NCBI GenBank assembly: GCA_002310115.1
Contig: DBYI01000116.1
Span: 1 to 30,309 of the forward strand
DNA from: Ruminococcus flavefaciens
Lineage (GTDB): Bacteria; Bacillota; Clostridia; Oscillospirales; Ruminococcaceae
Direction of reading: 5' to 3'
Length of the DNA stretch: 30,309 nucleotides
The position numbers and the translations under genes were made by a program. Of this stretch, positions 7,936-15,849 are shown piece by piece. The notes under the pieces were generated by a model. The model did no database searches. It was not told where the DNA came from and worked only from the letters and a program-made list of their open reading frames with translations. How positions within the stretch are numbered: the first letter of the stretch is position 1; the number at the start of each line of letters is the position of its first letter.

Positions 7936-9314
7936 AGCAGACGCTCCATTTCCTTAGTCAGAATAGTCTTAAATTCATCGGGCAGGAGATTCTGCTCGTT
8001 GAACGAACCGCAGCACTCCGAATTGAGCATATCAATATGTTCAGGATGATAAAGTCCGCGCTTTTTGTATTCCGCAAGCAGCAGAGGAAGTTCATCACCC
8101 GACTGTTCAAGTCTGCGTATAGTAAGTGATACGGCTAAATTCACCTCATCGATACTACCGACACATTCAAAAGGCTTGTGTTCAGATTGACCGATAAGCT
8201 CAACAAAATATTCACGCATTTTCGGATCGTTAAGCATATCCTTCCCAAATATCTTCTTCAGTTCCGCAAGGCTTAGGAACGGAGAAAGAATAAGGCTTAT
8301 GAAAAGACATTTCGGGCATTCTCCGCACCATATATCGGGAGAAACCTTACTACCTAAGTTACAACTCCTGAAAACGGACAAGTACTTCCTATGCGAAACA
8401 AACATTTTTGCAATCTGAAATTCCGAAAGAGGACGCAGGAAACTGAAATAATACTGATCCGTACGCAGATATTTCTCCTCATATTCGTGAAAATCCTGTT
8501 CAAACTCAAAGCTTTTCGAATACTGATGATTTACGTCCTGTCCCAAAACAGTGCTCTCATTGGCACTTGATTCATTTGAAAGTACGATATATTTAAGTCC
8601 GTTGAGGTAAGCAGTTATCTCAGCAGAAAATGCAACTATCGCAGAAAAAGGCGTATGACCGTTTATAAATCCCTTCTCATTTAGCGCGATAAGAGAACGG
8701 TCAAAGTGACGATGCGAGATGATAAGTGCCTCCTCCGGCAGACCTGCTGTGAGAACGGTTTCGGTTATTGATCGACGCTTATTGATAGAATAGCAGAGGC
8801 ACTTCTTTCCTGCCCTGAGTAAAGTCTCAAGAGTCAAAGCTGAGTCTTTTCCGCCGCCTATAGGAACAAGACATCCCTCGCGCTCACGATAGAGTTCCCT
8901 AAGGGAACTGTCATAATGACCTTTAGGTACTATCTTCACAAAGCTGTCTAAATCAACAGATATATCGTTGACGAAGAAAAGTTCGCCAAGTCCCATAAAC
9001 CACAGCTTCTTCCACCAGTTTATCTGCTCATCGTCAAGTTCACCGCATTCTACCCGAAACTCTGGAGAACAGGTGGCTTTCCAGTAGCTAATTGCCTCAG
9101 CCATCCCCAACGAAAAAGCAAGTCTCTCAAAACAGCTGTCATCCTTTACCTTGAAGCCCTCCGGCTTACTGAAACTCCAGCTCGGACGAAATTCCGCAAG
9201 CTGAGGAACCGAAAACTCGTAGCCTATTTCAACGGTATCCTTAGTTTCATTAACGTAATATGCTTTATAAATAAAAACGGGATATTTTTCCCTTAATTCT
9301 TCAAATTTACCCAT
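7932..9314 (-). CDS. murL: Probable MurL, UDP-MurNAc-L-Ala-L-Glu epimerase (PP-loop/HUP-type ATPase)
   Basis: ATG 9314 lies behind GGAGGG; 460 aa. A PP-loop GGGKDS (153-158) follows a roughly 150-residue N-terminal domain. Further blocks are GHTPFSA (219-225), SNESSANES (246-254) and a Cys motif WCGECPKC (329-336). It has no membrane segment. The size, the PP-loop and Cys motif, and above all the 4-nt overlap with a MurD whose glutamate pocket is altered match the MurD2-MurL pair known from Xanthomonas. In that pair MurL uses ATP to invert the terminal L-Glu of UDP-MurNAc-L-Ala-L-Glu to D-Glu, replacing glutamate racemase. The family call is from pattern memory plus context; another PP-loop enzyme acting on a carboxylate cannot be excluded. 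Confidence 0.75.
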   Translation of the reverse strand: MGKFEELREKYPVFIYKAYYVNETKDTVEIGYEFSVPQLAEFRPSWSFSKPEGFKVKDDSCFERLAFSLGMAEAISYWKATCSPEFRVECGELDDEQINWWKKLWFMGLGELFFVNDISVDLDSFVKIVPKGHYDSSLRELYREREGCLVPIGGGKDSALTLETLLRAGKKCLCYSINKRRSITETVLTAGLPEEALIISHRHFDRSLIALNEKGFINGHTPFSAIVAFSAEITAYLNGLKYIVLSNESSANESTVLGQDVNHQYSKSFEFEQDFHEYEEKYLRTDQYYFSFLRPLSEFQIAKMFVSHRKYLSVFRSCNLGSKVSPDIWCGECPKCLFISLILSPFLSLAELKKIFGKDMLNDPKMREYFVELIGQSEHKPFECVGSIDEVNLAVSLTIRRLEQSGDELPLLLAEYKKRGLYHPEHIDMLNSECCGSFNEQNLLPDEFKTILTKEMERLL

Positions 9315-9346
9315 TTAGACCCTCCGAAAAAGAAACTGCTGCAGTA

Positions 9347-9724
9347 TCAATTACCTTCCGAAAGCTTCTTATAATGTGCCTTCAGACATTCAAATGTCTC
9401 ATCAGAAATATCATGCTCGACCATGCAGGCATCCTCAGCAGCCACATCGCGGTTTACTCCAAGATATATGAAAAGATCAGTAAGAACTGTATGACGGTCG
9501 TAAATACGCTCCGCCACTTCTTTTCCCGTATCCGTGAGTCTGATGTGATTATCGTCATCAACTGTAACGAGTCCCTCATCCTTCATTTTCTTCAGGATTA
9601 TGGACACAGTCGGTCTGGAATATCCAAGGTACGAACAAATATCAATAGCGTGTACATCGGGCTGTTTCTGAGAAAGTATAAGTATAGTCTCGAGGTAGTT
9701 TTCAACTGCTTCGGTAATAGCCAT
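9347..9724 (-). CDS. DtxR/MntR-family metal-dependent transcriptional repressor
   Basis: ATG 9724 is preceded by AAAGGAG. The 125-aa protein has the two-domain MntR-like form without the SH3-like third domain. A winged helix spans about 7-70 (AIDICSYLGYSRPTVSIILKKM is the recognition region), followed by a dimerisation/metal domain with His78, Cys100, Glu103 and His104 (ACMVEHDIS). The Cys, unlike the Glu of manganese-type MntR, resembles the iron-responsive DtxR/IdeR pattern, so metal preference is uncertain. It is the first gene of an operon with murL and murD (32-nt gap). Two palindromes over its promoter suggest autoregulation, which would put cell wall precursor genes under the same control. 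Confidence 0.88.
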   Translation of the reverse strand: MAITEAVENYLETILILSQKQPDVHAIDICSYLGYSRPTVSIILKKMKDEGLVTVDDDNHIRLTDTGKEVAERIYDRHTVLTDLFIYLGVNRDVAAEDACMVEHDISDETFECLKAHYKKLSEGN

Positions 9725-9748
9725 TCTGATTCTCCTTTACAACATATT

Positions 9749-9768
9749 TATAGTCCGCATTGACTATA
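9749..9768 (-). promoter_or_regulatory. Candidate operator 1 (inverted repeat) of the dtxR-murL-murD operon
   Basis: TATAGTC and GACTATA form perfect 7-bp arms around a 6-nt spacer, just downstream of the likely transcription start. The size and symmetry suit a DtxR-family dimer site. Which protein binds is inference. Confidence 0.5.
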
Positions 9769-9785
9769 ATATACATTGTATATTA
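9767..9785 (-). promoter_or_regulatory. Candidate operator 2 overlapping the -10 box
   Basis: A perfect 19-nt palindrome, TAATATACA-T-TGTATATTA, overlaps the -10 hexamer of the promoter and shares two bases with the neighbouring repeat. Binding here would block RNA polymerase. Confidence 0.5.
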
Positions 9786-9810
9786 TATCATAAAACGCCA
9801 AGGATTACAA
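9782..9810 (-). promoter_or_regulatory. Sigma-A promoter of the dtxR-murL-murD operon
   Basis: TTGTAA (9805-9810), a 17-nt spacer and a perfect TATAAT (9782-9787) lie on the minus strand. Confidence 0.7.
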
Positions 9811-9879
9811 CACTTATTTTCAAGCCTTTCGTGAAAAACTCACAATCACATCTATTTTCTCTAATATCTTACAAATCTT

Positions 9880-9908
9880 AAAGGGCGAACATATGTCCGC
9901 CCTTTTTT
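9880..9908 (-). terminator. Terminator after the GNAT gene (bidirectional in form)
   Basis: An almost perfect palindromic stem, AAAGGGCG...CGCCCTTT around ACATATGT, has T-rich or A-rich flanks on both sides. It lies 5 nt past the end of the minus-strand GNAT gene. Confidence 0.75.
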
Positions 9909-9913
9909 AGTAA

Positions 9914-10414
9914 TCATTCAATGTGAAGCTCAACAAAAAACGCTTCAAAAACTTTTTTTCCGTTATCACGTGAATACTGGCCCGTATGCTCACGAATAAA
10001 GCCACATTTTTCAAGGACTCTCCCAGAAGCACCGTTTTCTGCTGCGTAAAATGCTGTGAAATCGCGTACTCCGAGCTTCCTTCGCGCCCAACCGATTAAA
10101 CCTCGTACTGCCTCTGTAGCAAAACCATTGTTCCAGAAGTTACGGTTTATATTATAGCCTATCTCGTATGACTGGTCCTTTTCACTCCGTTCAAGACTGA
10201 TATCACCGATAACCTTTCCTGTTTCCCTGAGTTCTATAGCAAACTTATCATTATCAGCGATCCACTCACTTATTCTCTCACGAAGCTCATCAATACTCCC
10301 GTCACAAGGATATGGCATGAACTTGTTCACTTCAGGATCGGAACGCCATTCAAATGCATCCTCCGCATCACTTAAACGAAACGGACGTATAAAAAGTCTT
10401 TCAGTATCAATCAT
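9914..10414 (-). CDS. GNAT-family N-acetyltransferase (RimJ/RimL-like)
   Basis: The 166-aa product has ATG 10414, 9 nt after the xylB stop. No clear Shine-Dalgarno is visible, so translation may be coupled to xylB. Family marks are TERLFIRPF near the start, SYEIGYNINRNFWNNGFATEA (the acetyl-CoA pyrophosphate loop is NNGFAT, a variant of the usual Q/RxxGxG/A) and the C-terminal GASGRVLEKCGFIRE. Such enzymes move an acetyl group from acetyl-CoA to an amine, often on a protein N terminus, small molecule or antibiotic. The substrate cannot be read from sequence. Being cotranscribed with xylB does not by itself imply a role in sugar use. Confidence 0.85.
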   Translation of the reverse strand: MIDTERLFIRPFRLSDAEDAFEWRSDPEVNKFMPYPCDGSIDELRERISEWIADNDKFAIELRETGKVIGDISLERSEKDQSYEIGYNINRNFWNNGFATEAVRGLIGWARRKLGVRDFTAFYAAENGASGRVLEKCGFIREHTGQYSRDNGKKVFEAFFVELHIE

Positions 10415-10423
10415 AGTCAGTTA

Positions 10424-11947
10424 TCAAAGAGTTGCAAGCTTTGCATACTGAGCCTTGAGTGCAGGATAGATTTCTCTGTAGAGCTGATAGTATTTCTCAT
10501 ACTCTGGAACGTTCTCAGCCTTTGGAGCCTGAACCTTGTCAGTCTTGATGATAGCTCCGCAAGCCTCGGAAACGCTACTATAGATTCCAGCGCCAACACT
10601 TGCAAGAATAGCAACGCCCAGTGCAGGACCTTCCTTGGAAGCAACTGTTTTAACATTACAGTTGTAAAGGTCAGCCAGCATACTTCTCCAGAGCGGTGAT
10701 GATCCGCCGCCACCGCAAGCCATCATATCGCTTACGTTTACGTTCATTTCACGGAATACCTCAACGCAATCACGGAGAGAATAAGTAACACCCTCCATTA
10801 CAGCACGGAGCATATCCTTTCTTGTATGAATAGCTGAAAGGCCAAAGAATACACCTCTTGCATCAGGATCAAGGTGAGGAGTTCTCTCACCCATAAGGTA
10901 AGGCAGATAGAGCAATCTGTTTGCACCTACAGGAACTGTTTCAGCCTGCTTATCCATGAGGTAGTACTCATCAACGCCCATAAGTTTAGCTGTTTCCTTT
11001 TCTGTCATGCAGAAGTTATCTCTGAACCACTTGAGTGAGAGGCCTGCGCCCTGTGTAACACCCATTACGTGCCATGTATTCGGAACGGCTGCACAACATG
11101 TGTGGACTCTGCCTTTCTTATCGATTGATATGCTTGATGTATGAGCAAACACAACTCCAGAAGTTCCGATAGTCGTAAATGCCTTTCCGTCCTCAACGAC
11201 ACCTGTACCAACAGCAGCTGCCGCATTATCGCCAGCACCGCCTACTACAATTGTTCCCTCACAAAGGCCAAGTGTCTCAGCCATTTTCTTTGTAAGCTTT
11301 CCTGTTACTTCACAGCTCTCGTGTACTTTTCCGAGCCAGTTTTTATCTATTTCAAACGCACTAAGGAGTTCGTCCGACCACTTACGGTTCGGAACATCAA
11401 GGAGTTGCATACCTGAAGCATCAGACACTTCTGTTGCATACTCACCTGTGAGAATAAGTCTGAGGTAGTCTTTAGGAAGAAGAATGTGAGCTACCTTTGA
11501 ATAAACACCAGGTTCATTGTTCTTTACCCAGAGGATCTTAGCAGCTGTCCAACCTGTAAGAGCAGGGTTGGCAGTTATCTCCACAAGCTTGTCTCTGCCG
11601 ACTATACGGTTCATTTCCTCTACCTCGGCAGCTGTTCTCTGATCGCACCAAATAATTGAACGGCGAAGTACATTGTTGTCCTTGTCAAGCATAACAAGTC
11701 CATGCATCTGTCCTGAAATACCGATGCCCTTAACGTCTTCCTTCTTAACTCCGCTCTTAGCCATAACAGCCTTAACAGTTTCAATCATTGCATTTGCCCA
11801 GTCGGAAGGCTCCTGCTCTGCATAGCCGTTCTTTGGCTGATACATTGGATATTCGATGGTTTTTGAAGCGATTACGCTTCCCTTTTCGTCAAAAAGTACC
11901 GTTTTTGTACCGCTTGTTCCGCAGTCAACTCCGATTACATATGCCAT
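10424..11947 (-). CDS. xylB: Xylulokinase
   Basis: ATG 11947 follows AAAGGAG. The 507-aa length is normal for FGGY kinases. Family marks are N-terminal phosphate loop VDCGTSGTKT, WCDQRTAAEVEEMN, GGAGDNAAAAVGTG (the Asp is the catalytic base), adenosine-side TIGTSGVVFAH, YLMGERTPHLDPDARG and CGGGGSSPLW. These fit XylB more than glycerol or gluconate kinase. It phosphorylates D-xylulose with ATP, passing xylose from xylan into the pentose phosphate pathway, which suits the fibre-degrading context. Xylose isomerase is not in the window. A ROK-type regulator gene lies about 2.4 kb upstream and is one candidate regulator. Confidence 0.96.
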   Translation of the reverse strand: MAYVIGVDCGTSGTKTVLFDEKGSVIASKTIEYPMYQPKNGYAEQEPSDWANAMIETVKAVMAKSGVKKEDVKGIGISGQMHGLVMLDKDNNVLRRSIIWCDQRTAAEVEEMNRIVGRDKLVEITANPALTGWTAAKILWVKNNEPGVYSKVAHILLPKDYLRLILTGEYATEVSDASGMQLLDVPNRKWSDELLSAFEIDKNWLGKVHESCEVTGKLTKKMAETLGLCEGTIVVGGAGDNAAAAVGTGVVEDGKAFTTIGTSGVVFAHTSSISIDKKGRVHTCCAAVPNTWHVMGVTQGAGLSLKWFRDNFCMTEKETAKLMGVDEYYLMDKQAETVPVGANRLLYLPYLMGERTPHLDPDARGVFFGLSAIHTRKDMLRAVMEGVTYSLRDCVEVFREMNVNVSDMMACGGGGSSPLWRSMLADLYNCNVKTVASKEGPALGVAILASVGAGIYSSVSEACGAIIKTDKVQAPKAENVPEYEKYYQLYREIYPALKAQYAKLATL

Positions 11948-12008
11948 ATTTTAGCAACTCCTTTTGTATATTTACAGGAAACTTACCTGCATTATTCTCT
12001 GTAAAAAC

Positions 12009-12037
12009 ATGATAACCTATATCAGCAATTATTGCAA
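12009..12037 (-). promoter_or_regulatory. Promoter of xylB
   Basis: TTGCAA (12032-12037), a 17-nt spacer and TATCAT (12009-12014) lie on the minus strand. The -35 lies in the partly palindromic TTGCAATAATTGC, a possible operator. Confidence 0.55.
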
Positions 12038-12158
12038 GACGTTTTTTGCTCATTTTTTTACTTTCTGCGCTTCTTTTGCGGTCTTATATAAATATAAGTA
12101 GCAGGCGTTGCAAGCCAGTCCCTAAAAGGAACTTGCTCACAGCGCCCTGAATCACAAT

Positions 12159-13592
12159 TTATGAATTGAGCAGTTCAAATGAAAGCTTTCTCGAATCTAC
12201 GTTGTAATAATCCTCAAGCTCGGCTACATAATAACGGAAAATTACCTTGGTATCAATATCATCCTTCTTTTCCTCAACAGGTTTCTCCTCCTGCTTCGGA
12301 GCTTCCTCACCGCTGTTTTCATCGGAATTCGGCTGTTCCTGCTCGTTTTCCTCTTCGCTAACTTCAGAAGTAGATTCCTCTGAGGTTGGCTGCTCGTCCT
12401 GAGTGTCTTCCTCGCCTTCTTCCTCGTACTTATGGCTGTTCTTATCAATTACTATAGTCATAACGTCGCCCTTATCAGAAACTCCAAGCTTCGCAAGCTG
12501 CTCGTCCGTAAGACTGTTGAGCAATACAGTATGACTCTTCTGCACGTTGAAGTAAGTAATTCCTGTTGGAGGATCTACGTTTCTGTTGTTGAAGTATTTC
12601 AGAGCTTTCGGCTTCATTTCATTGAAATAAAGCCTGTCCCCCGGCTCACTGCCGTTTTTCTTGATAAGTTCAGGAGAAGGATCCTTGACGTAGTATCTTC
12701 CTTCTGCATCCTTTGCAATACCGAAGAAATCGAGCTGTTCCTGATTAAGCTGGTCTATCGGTACCGGGTCCACATCTGAAGCTGTCTTATTTAAAGCAAA
12801 TTTACGACTGGCTGAAAGATTTGTCAGCATAAGTTTATTATCGTAGGTATATCCGAGATCCTTAAGCTCTTCATCTGTAAGAGTGACCTCTATCTTGTTG
12901 GATATCGAATTGTAATGCTTTGTTATATCCTGACGTGTCTGTGTTTCCCACTTTACGTCTATTTTCTCAATAGAGGGCCTTGTAGTGTAAACAATACGCT
13001 CAAGATTCTTGAGGCTGAATGTAGCAAAAGCATTTTTGATATCAGCTGTATTCGGTTCTACATAGACAGAAGTACATCCTTCTGAACTGTCGATGGTATT
13101 GACTATCCTGTATCTGTAATCTCCTGATGGAGAAACCCCGGAGCCTATCACCTCTTCCTTGGTTGAAGCCACAAAGAATGAGGTAAACATAAAGTAGCCG
13201 AGAGCTGTAAAGATGTATGCAAGAAGTATCATTGTGGCAAGAGCCGTTTTTATGCCCTCTCCTGCACCTGAGAGAAGCATTATAACTATTCCCACTACAA
13301 TTATTGGGATTATCATGCCCCATTCGCCGAAATACAGCATTACAACAGGCAACATCGCCGGAAGTATCAGGAAGCTGCATATTCGAGTGAGCAACTGCTT
13401 TCTCGTATAGAGCATTATGATTATCGCTGCAAGCGAAAGTCCAGAAAGTGCTATGCACAGTGAAGTACGTTCATGTACGGTTATATTGTAGAATATAGAA
13501 AGGTAACAGAGTCTTATAACGAAGTATGTATAAACAACGCTCAAAACAGACACTACTCTTTTTGTCCAGACATTTGCAAAAAAACTTTTCAT
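12159..13592 (-). CDS. Membrane protein with repeated extracytoplasmic motif and acidic linker; function unknown
   Basis: ATG 13592 lies behind GGAGG; 477 aa. About five hydrophobic segments fill residues 13-140, then a soluble region follows. That region carries three spaced copies of a motif of the form L(T/N)xE(E/Q)Lxx(L/F)G, at about 238, 282 and 361, each followed by a strand-like stretch. A low-complexity Glu/Ser/Pro/Gln-rich segment (about 389-446) precedes a short folded tail (IFRYYVAELEDYY). I do not recognise the family. The motif copies suggest repeated small domains outside the membrane, and the acidic segment a flexible spacer. The gene is alone on its strand with its own promoter, divergent from the VanZ-like gene. 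Confidence 0.8.
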   Translation of the reverse strand: MKSFFANVWTKRVVSVLSVVYTYFVIRLCYLSIFYNITVHERTSLCIALSGLSLAAIIIMLYTRKQLLTRICSFLILPAMLPVVMLYFGEWGMIIPIIVVGIVIMLLSGAGEGIKTALATMILLAYIFTALGYFMFTSFFVASTKEEVIGSGVSPSGDYRYRIVNTIDSSEGCTSVYVEPNTADIKNAFATFSLKNLERIVYTTRPSIEKIDVKWETQTRQDITKHYNSISNKIEVTLTDEELKDLGYTYDNKLMLTNLSASRKFALNKTASDVDPVPIDQLNQEQLDFFGIAKDAEGRYYVKDPSPELIKKNGSEPGDRLYFNEMKPKALKYFNNRNVDPPTGITYFNVQKSHTVLLNSLTDEQLAKLGVSDKGDVMTIVIDKNSHKYEEEGEEDTQDEQPTSEESTSEVSEEENEQEQPNSDENSGEEAPKQEEKPVEEKKDDIDTKVIFRYYVAELEDYYNVDSRKLSFELLNS

Positions 13593-13653
13593 TATTGCCT
13601 CCGAAAATGATTATCTATATAAAAGCTATGCGTCTAAAAGTCACACACAATAT

Positions 13654-13682
13654 ATTATATCATTTTTCTTCCGCGGTTACAA
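13654..13682 (-). promoter_or_regulatory. Sigma-A promoter of the repeat membrane protein gene
   Basis: TTGTAA (13677-13682), a 17-nt spacer and a perfect TATAAT (13654-13659) lie on the minus strand. Confidence 0.65.
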
Positions 13683-13715
13683 GTTATTTTTGAAATTTTT
13701 TCAAAAAACTTCTAC

Positions 13716-13744
13716 TTTACAAAAGTCCGCAATAATTGTATAAT
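13716..13744 (+). promoter_or_regulatory. Sigma-A promoter of the VanZ-like gene
   Basis: TTTACA (13716-13721), a 17-nt spacer and a perfect TATAAT (13739-13744) lie 31 nt before the ATG. Confidence 0.7.
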
Positions 13745-13775
13745 GTAAAGAGCAAGTTTTGAAAGGAAACATATC

Positions 13776-14285
13776 ATGAAAAATATACGGAAGCTCAGCA
13801 GAACACAGCTAGTCTTTTTCCTGCTTACTATAGCAATAATGGTGACTATTTTCTGCCTGTCGGCTCAGAATGCGGACAAATCTTCGAATACAAGTGAAGT
13901 ATTCACTAAGTTTTTTGTCAATATATTTTACGGTAATTACAACAACTTCTCACCTGAAAAGCAGCATGAAATCTGGGGAAAAACCTCTTTTATCGTTCGA
14001 AAGCTAGCTCATTTTTCTATATATGCCGCACTTGGCTTTTGTGCATCTTTCACCATCGGAAAACGCCGGCTTTTCTCTATGAAGAGTCTTTTTGTAGTAC
14101 TATTCGGCTTTATTTACGCATTTTCAGACGAGTTCCATCAGAGCTTCAGCATAGGGCGTTCTTGTGAGTTCCGCGATATGATGATAGATACAAGCGGCGC
14201 TCTCACTGGAATGCTCATATCCCTTGGACTCATGGCTATTATTACTCATTCTGCTCTTAAGCACAACATGATCAGCAACAAATAA
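13776..14285 (+). CDS. VanZ-like family membrane protein
   Basis: ATG 13776 follows GAAAGGA; 169 aa. The family pattern is clear: an N-terminal membrane helix (about 10-30), RKLAHFSIYAALGF, then YAFSDEFHQSF...R..EFRDMMIDTSGALTG, in which the DEFHQ and D-x3-D-x-SG residues are the VanZ hallmark. It has about four membrane segments. VanZ in enterococci gives low-level teicoplanin resistance by an unknown mechanism. Single VanZ-like genes are common in Firmicutes and this one has no vanHAX neighbours, so a resistance role should not be assumed. Confidence 0.88.
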   Translation: MKNIRKLSRTQLVFFLLTIAIMVTIFCLSAQNADKSSNTSEVFTKFFVNIFYGNYNNFSPEKQHEIWGKTSFIVRKLAHFSIYAALGFCASFTIGKRRLFSMKSLFVVLFGFIYAFSDEFHQSFSIGRSCEFRDMMIDTSGALTGMLISLGLMAIITHSALKHNMISNK

Positions 14286-14294
14286 TAAGTAAAA

Positions 14295-14316
14295 AAAGAG
14301 TGTCTCGGCACTCTTT
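14295..14316 (+). terminator. Terminator after the VanZ-like gene
   Basis: AAAGAGTG (14295-14302) and CACTCTTT (14309-14316) form an 8-bp stem with a 6-nt loop, 9 nt past the stop. Confidence 0.75.
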
Positions 14317-14350
14317 CATTATTTATGCCAGGTATTGCACATACCATAAG

Positions 14351-14387
14351 AAAGCCCCGAAGAAGCAAGCTTCATCAGGGCTTTTTT
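14351..14387. terminator. Terminator between convergent VanZ-like and ROK genes
   Basis: AAAGCCC (14351-14357) pairs with GGGCTTT (14378-14384), with inner GAAGC/GCTTC pairing, then a T run on the plus strand. It lies 5 nt past the end of the minus-strand ROK gene and can serve both directions, more strongly the plus. Confidence 0.75.
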
Positions 14388-14392
14388 AACTA

Positions 14393-15613
14393 TTACTGCA
14401 TTCCGCCTCTTATATAGAAGTTATCCTGAATGATAAGAGCACATCCACCGAGGAAATTGTTCTTTCCATCAAGCTTGCTGAGTACTACTCTGTCAGCGAT
14501 CTCCTCGCTAACAAGGTGAATCATCTCACGCTTGCAGTAATCGAACTGCTTCTCGTTGAGCTTGAAGTTGTGGAGCACTATCTTCTTAGCAAAGTGGCTT
14601 ATTGCCAGATTGTTAATAAGTACGGTATACTTCGCGATAATGTCGTCAACTACATTCTTGACAGCCTCCTCACCTCTCATAAGAGCCATAAACACATTAT
14701 CCGTATTGATAGCGGTCTTATCGCCCTCTGTGAGCTCATAAAGCACAGGAGTCTTGTCCTTTGAATAAATTTCATAGAATGAATTTAGCATTGCATTTCT
14801 TGAAAGTTCAGCCTTTACCGAGCCGTTAGGATAACCCTCATAAGACTTTCCGTTAGGACATACTATATATCTCTCGATAGTCGATGTATAAGACACATAA
14901 TCTGCTGAAAGCTCATTCTTATTGATGATAGCCAGATTTACCTGATTACCGTTGTGGATAAACGCCTGATTGGTCTGATATCCGTTCAGTGTTCTGAAAT
15001 CGTTGCTTGCCAAAGCCATGAGACCGATAGCGTTGCCACAGTGTATCTCAAAATCGAGACCGCCTGACAGCTTATCAATAAAATTGGTAAAATCAAGAAC
15101 TCCATCCTTATAGAATATCTTGAGCTTGCCCCACATTGACGGAACCACACCTACGCCCAGTCCCAAGATCTTATCCTTTGTAAGAGCGCTGTTCTCTACC
15201 ATCTCATTACTTGTCTTAATTATGTAATTGATGATATCCTTGCTAGTAGTTCTTTCGTCAATTATCATACTTGCCTTATCAAGAACCTCTGAATTAAGAT
15301 TTGTAAGGCCTATACTTACTTCTCTTTCATCTACAGTCGCACCAAGTGCAAAACGGCTGTTCACATTTATATCAATGAGGATCTTTCTTCTGCCTTTCTG
15401 GAGCTTTTCTGTATTTACAGGAGCTTCTCCTATCTCGACAAGAACGCCCTCTTCGATCATTTCATTTGTGATGATAGTGACAGCAGCTCGCGTAATCTCC
15501 AGTGCACTTGCCACATCGACTCTGGAAATAGGTCCTGATTCTCTGATTACACGGAGAATCTGCATTCTGTTTCTTCTTTTCAGATCAAGCTTACTAATAC
15601 CTCTTTTTTCCAT
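14393..15613 (-). CDS. ROK-family transcriptional regulator (NagC/XylR-like)
   Basis: ATG 15613 follows GGAG; 406 aa. An N-terminal winged helix (about 10-70: RRNRMQILRVIRESGPISRVDVASALEITRAAVTIITNEMI) is the usual ROK repressor reader head. The ROK-fold region (about 85-400) retains GLGVGVVPS and a GNAIGLMALAS stretch, but the Cys-rich zinc motif and DGxG phosphate loop of sugar kinases are not visible, so it should sense a sugar or similar ligand rather than phosphorylate it. It is monocistronic. Neighbouring candidates for control are xylB and the YfhO/AEC operon, but no shared operator was identified. Confidence 0.85.
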   Translation of the reverse strand: MEKRGISKLDLKRRNRMQILRVIRESGPISRVDVASALEITRAAVTIITNEMIEEGVLVEIGEAPVNTEKLQKGRRKILIDINVNSRFALGATVDEREVSIGLTNLNSEVLDKASMIIDERTTSKDIINYIIKTSNEMVENSALTKDKILGLGVGVVPSMWGKLKIFYKDGVLDFTNFIDKLSGGLDFEIHCGNAIGLMALASNDFRTLNGYQTNQAFIHNGNQVNLAIINKNELSADYVSYTSTIERYIVCPNGKSYEGYPNGSVKAELSRNAMLNSFYEIYSKDKTPVLYELTEGDKTAINTDNVFMALMRGEEAVKNVVDDIIAKYTVLINNLAISHFAKKIVLHNFKLNEKQFDYCKREMIHLVSEEIADRVVLSKLDGKNNFLGGCALIIQDNFYIRGGMQ

Positions 15614-15774
15614 AATACAACAACTCCATTTCTTCTTGATTAAGTGTTTTACGTGAAGTCCGCACTGTGCAATCTACATATCCCCAAGATTTATAGCCTT
15701 CTGTTCAAGAGCTATAACTGACCGTATAATTTTATCTTTTTTATAGTCAACTTATTCTTCTTTATCGTAATTAT

Positions 15775-15802
15775 ATTATAACACAATATTATTAAATTTC
15801 AA
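15775..15802 (-). promoter_or_regulatory. Promoter of the ROK regulator gene
   Basis: TTGAAA (15797-15802), a 16-nt spacer and a perfect TATAAT (15775-15780) lie on the minus strand. A second weaker pair (TTGACT near 15747, TATACG) lies closer to the gene. Confidence 0.5.
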
Positions 15803-15849
15803 ACATTTTAGGGCATTTTTTTATAAAATCAGCATTTTTTACAAACCTT

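Noticed and set aside
7543..8049. Plus-strand frame of 168 codons across the murD-murL junction
   Set aside because: It is antisense to two well-supported coupled genes and Cys/Ser/Leu-rich without motifs.
7932..9314. Calling the PP-loop protein an asparagine synthetase, TilS or QueC
   Set aside because: The loop is GGGKDS rather than the usual SGGxDS, glutaminase and tRNA-binding parts are missing, and the tight coupling to a Mur ligase fits MurL better.
13776..14285. Reading the VanZ-like gene as evidence of glycopeptide resistance
   Set aside because: There are no vanH, vanA or vanX neighbours, and lone VanZ-like genes are widespread in Firmicutes.
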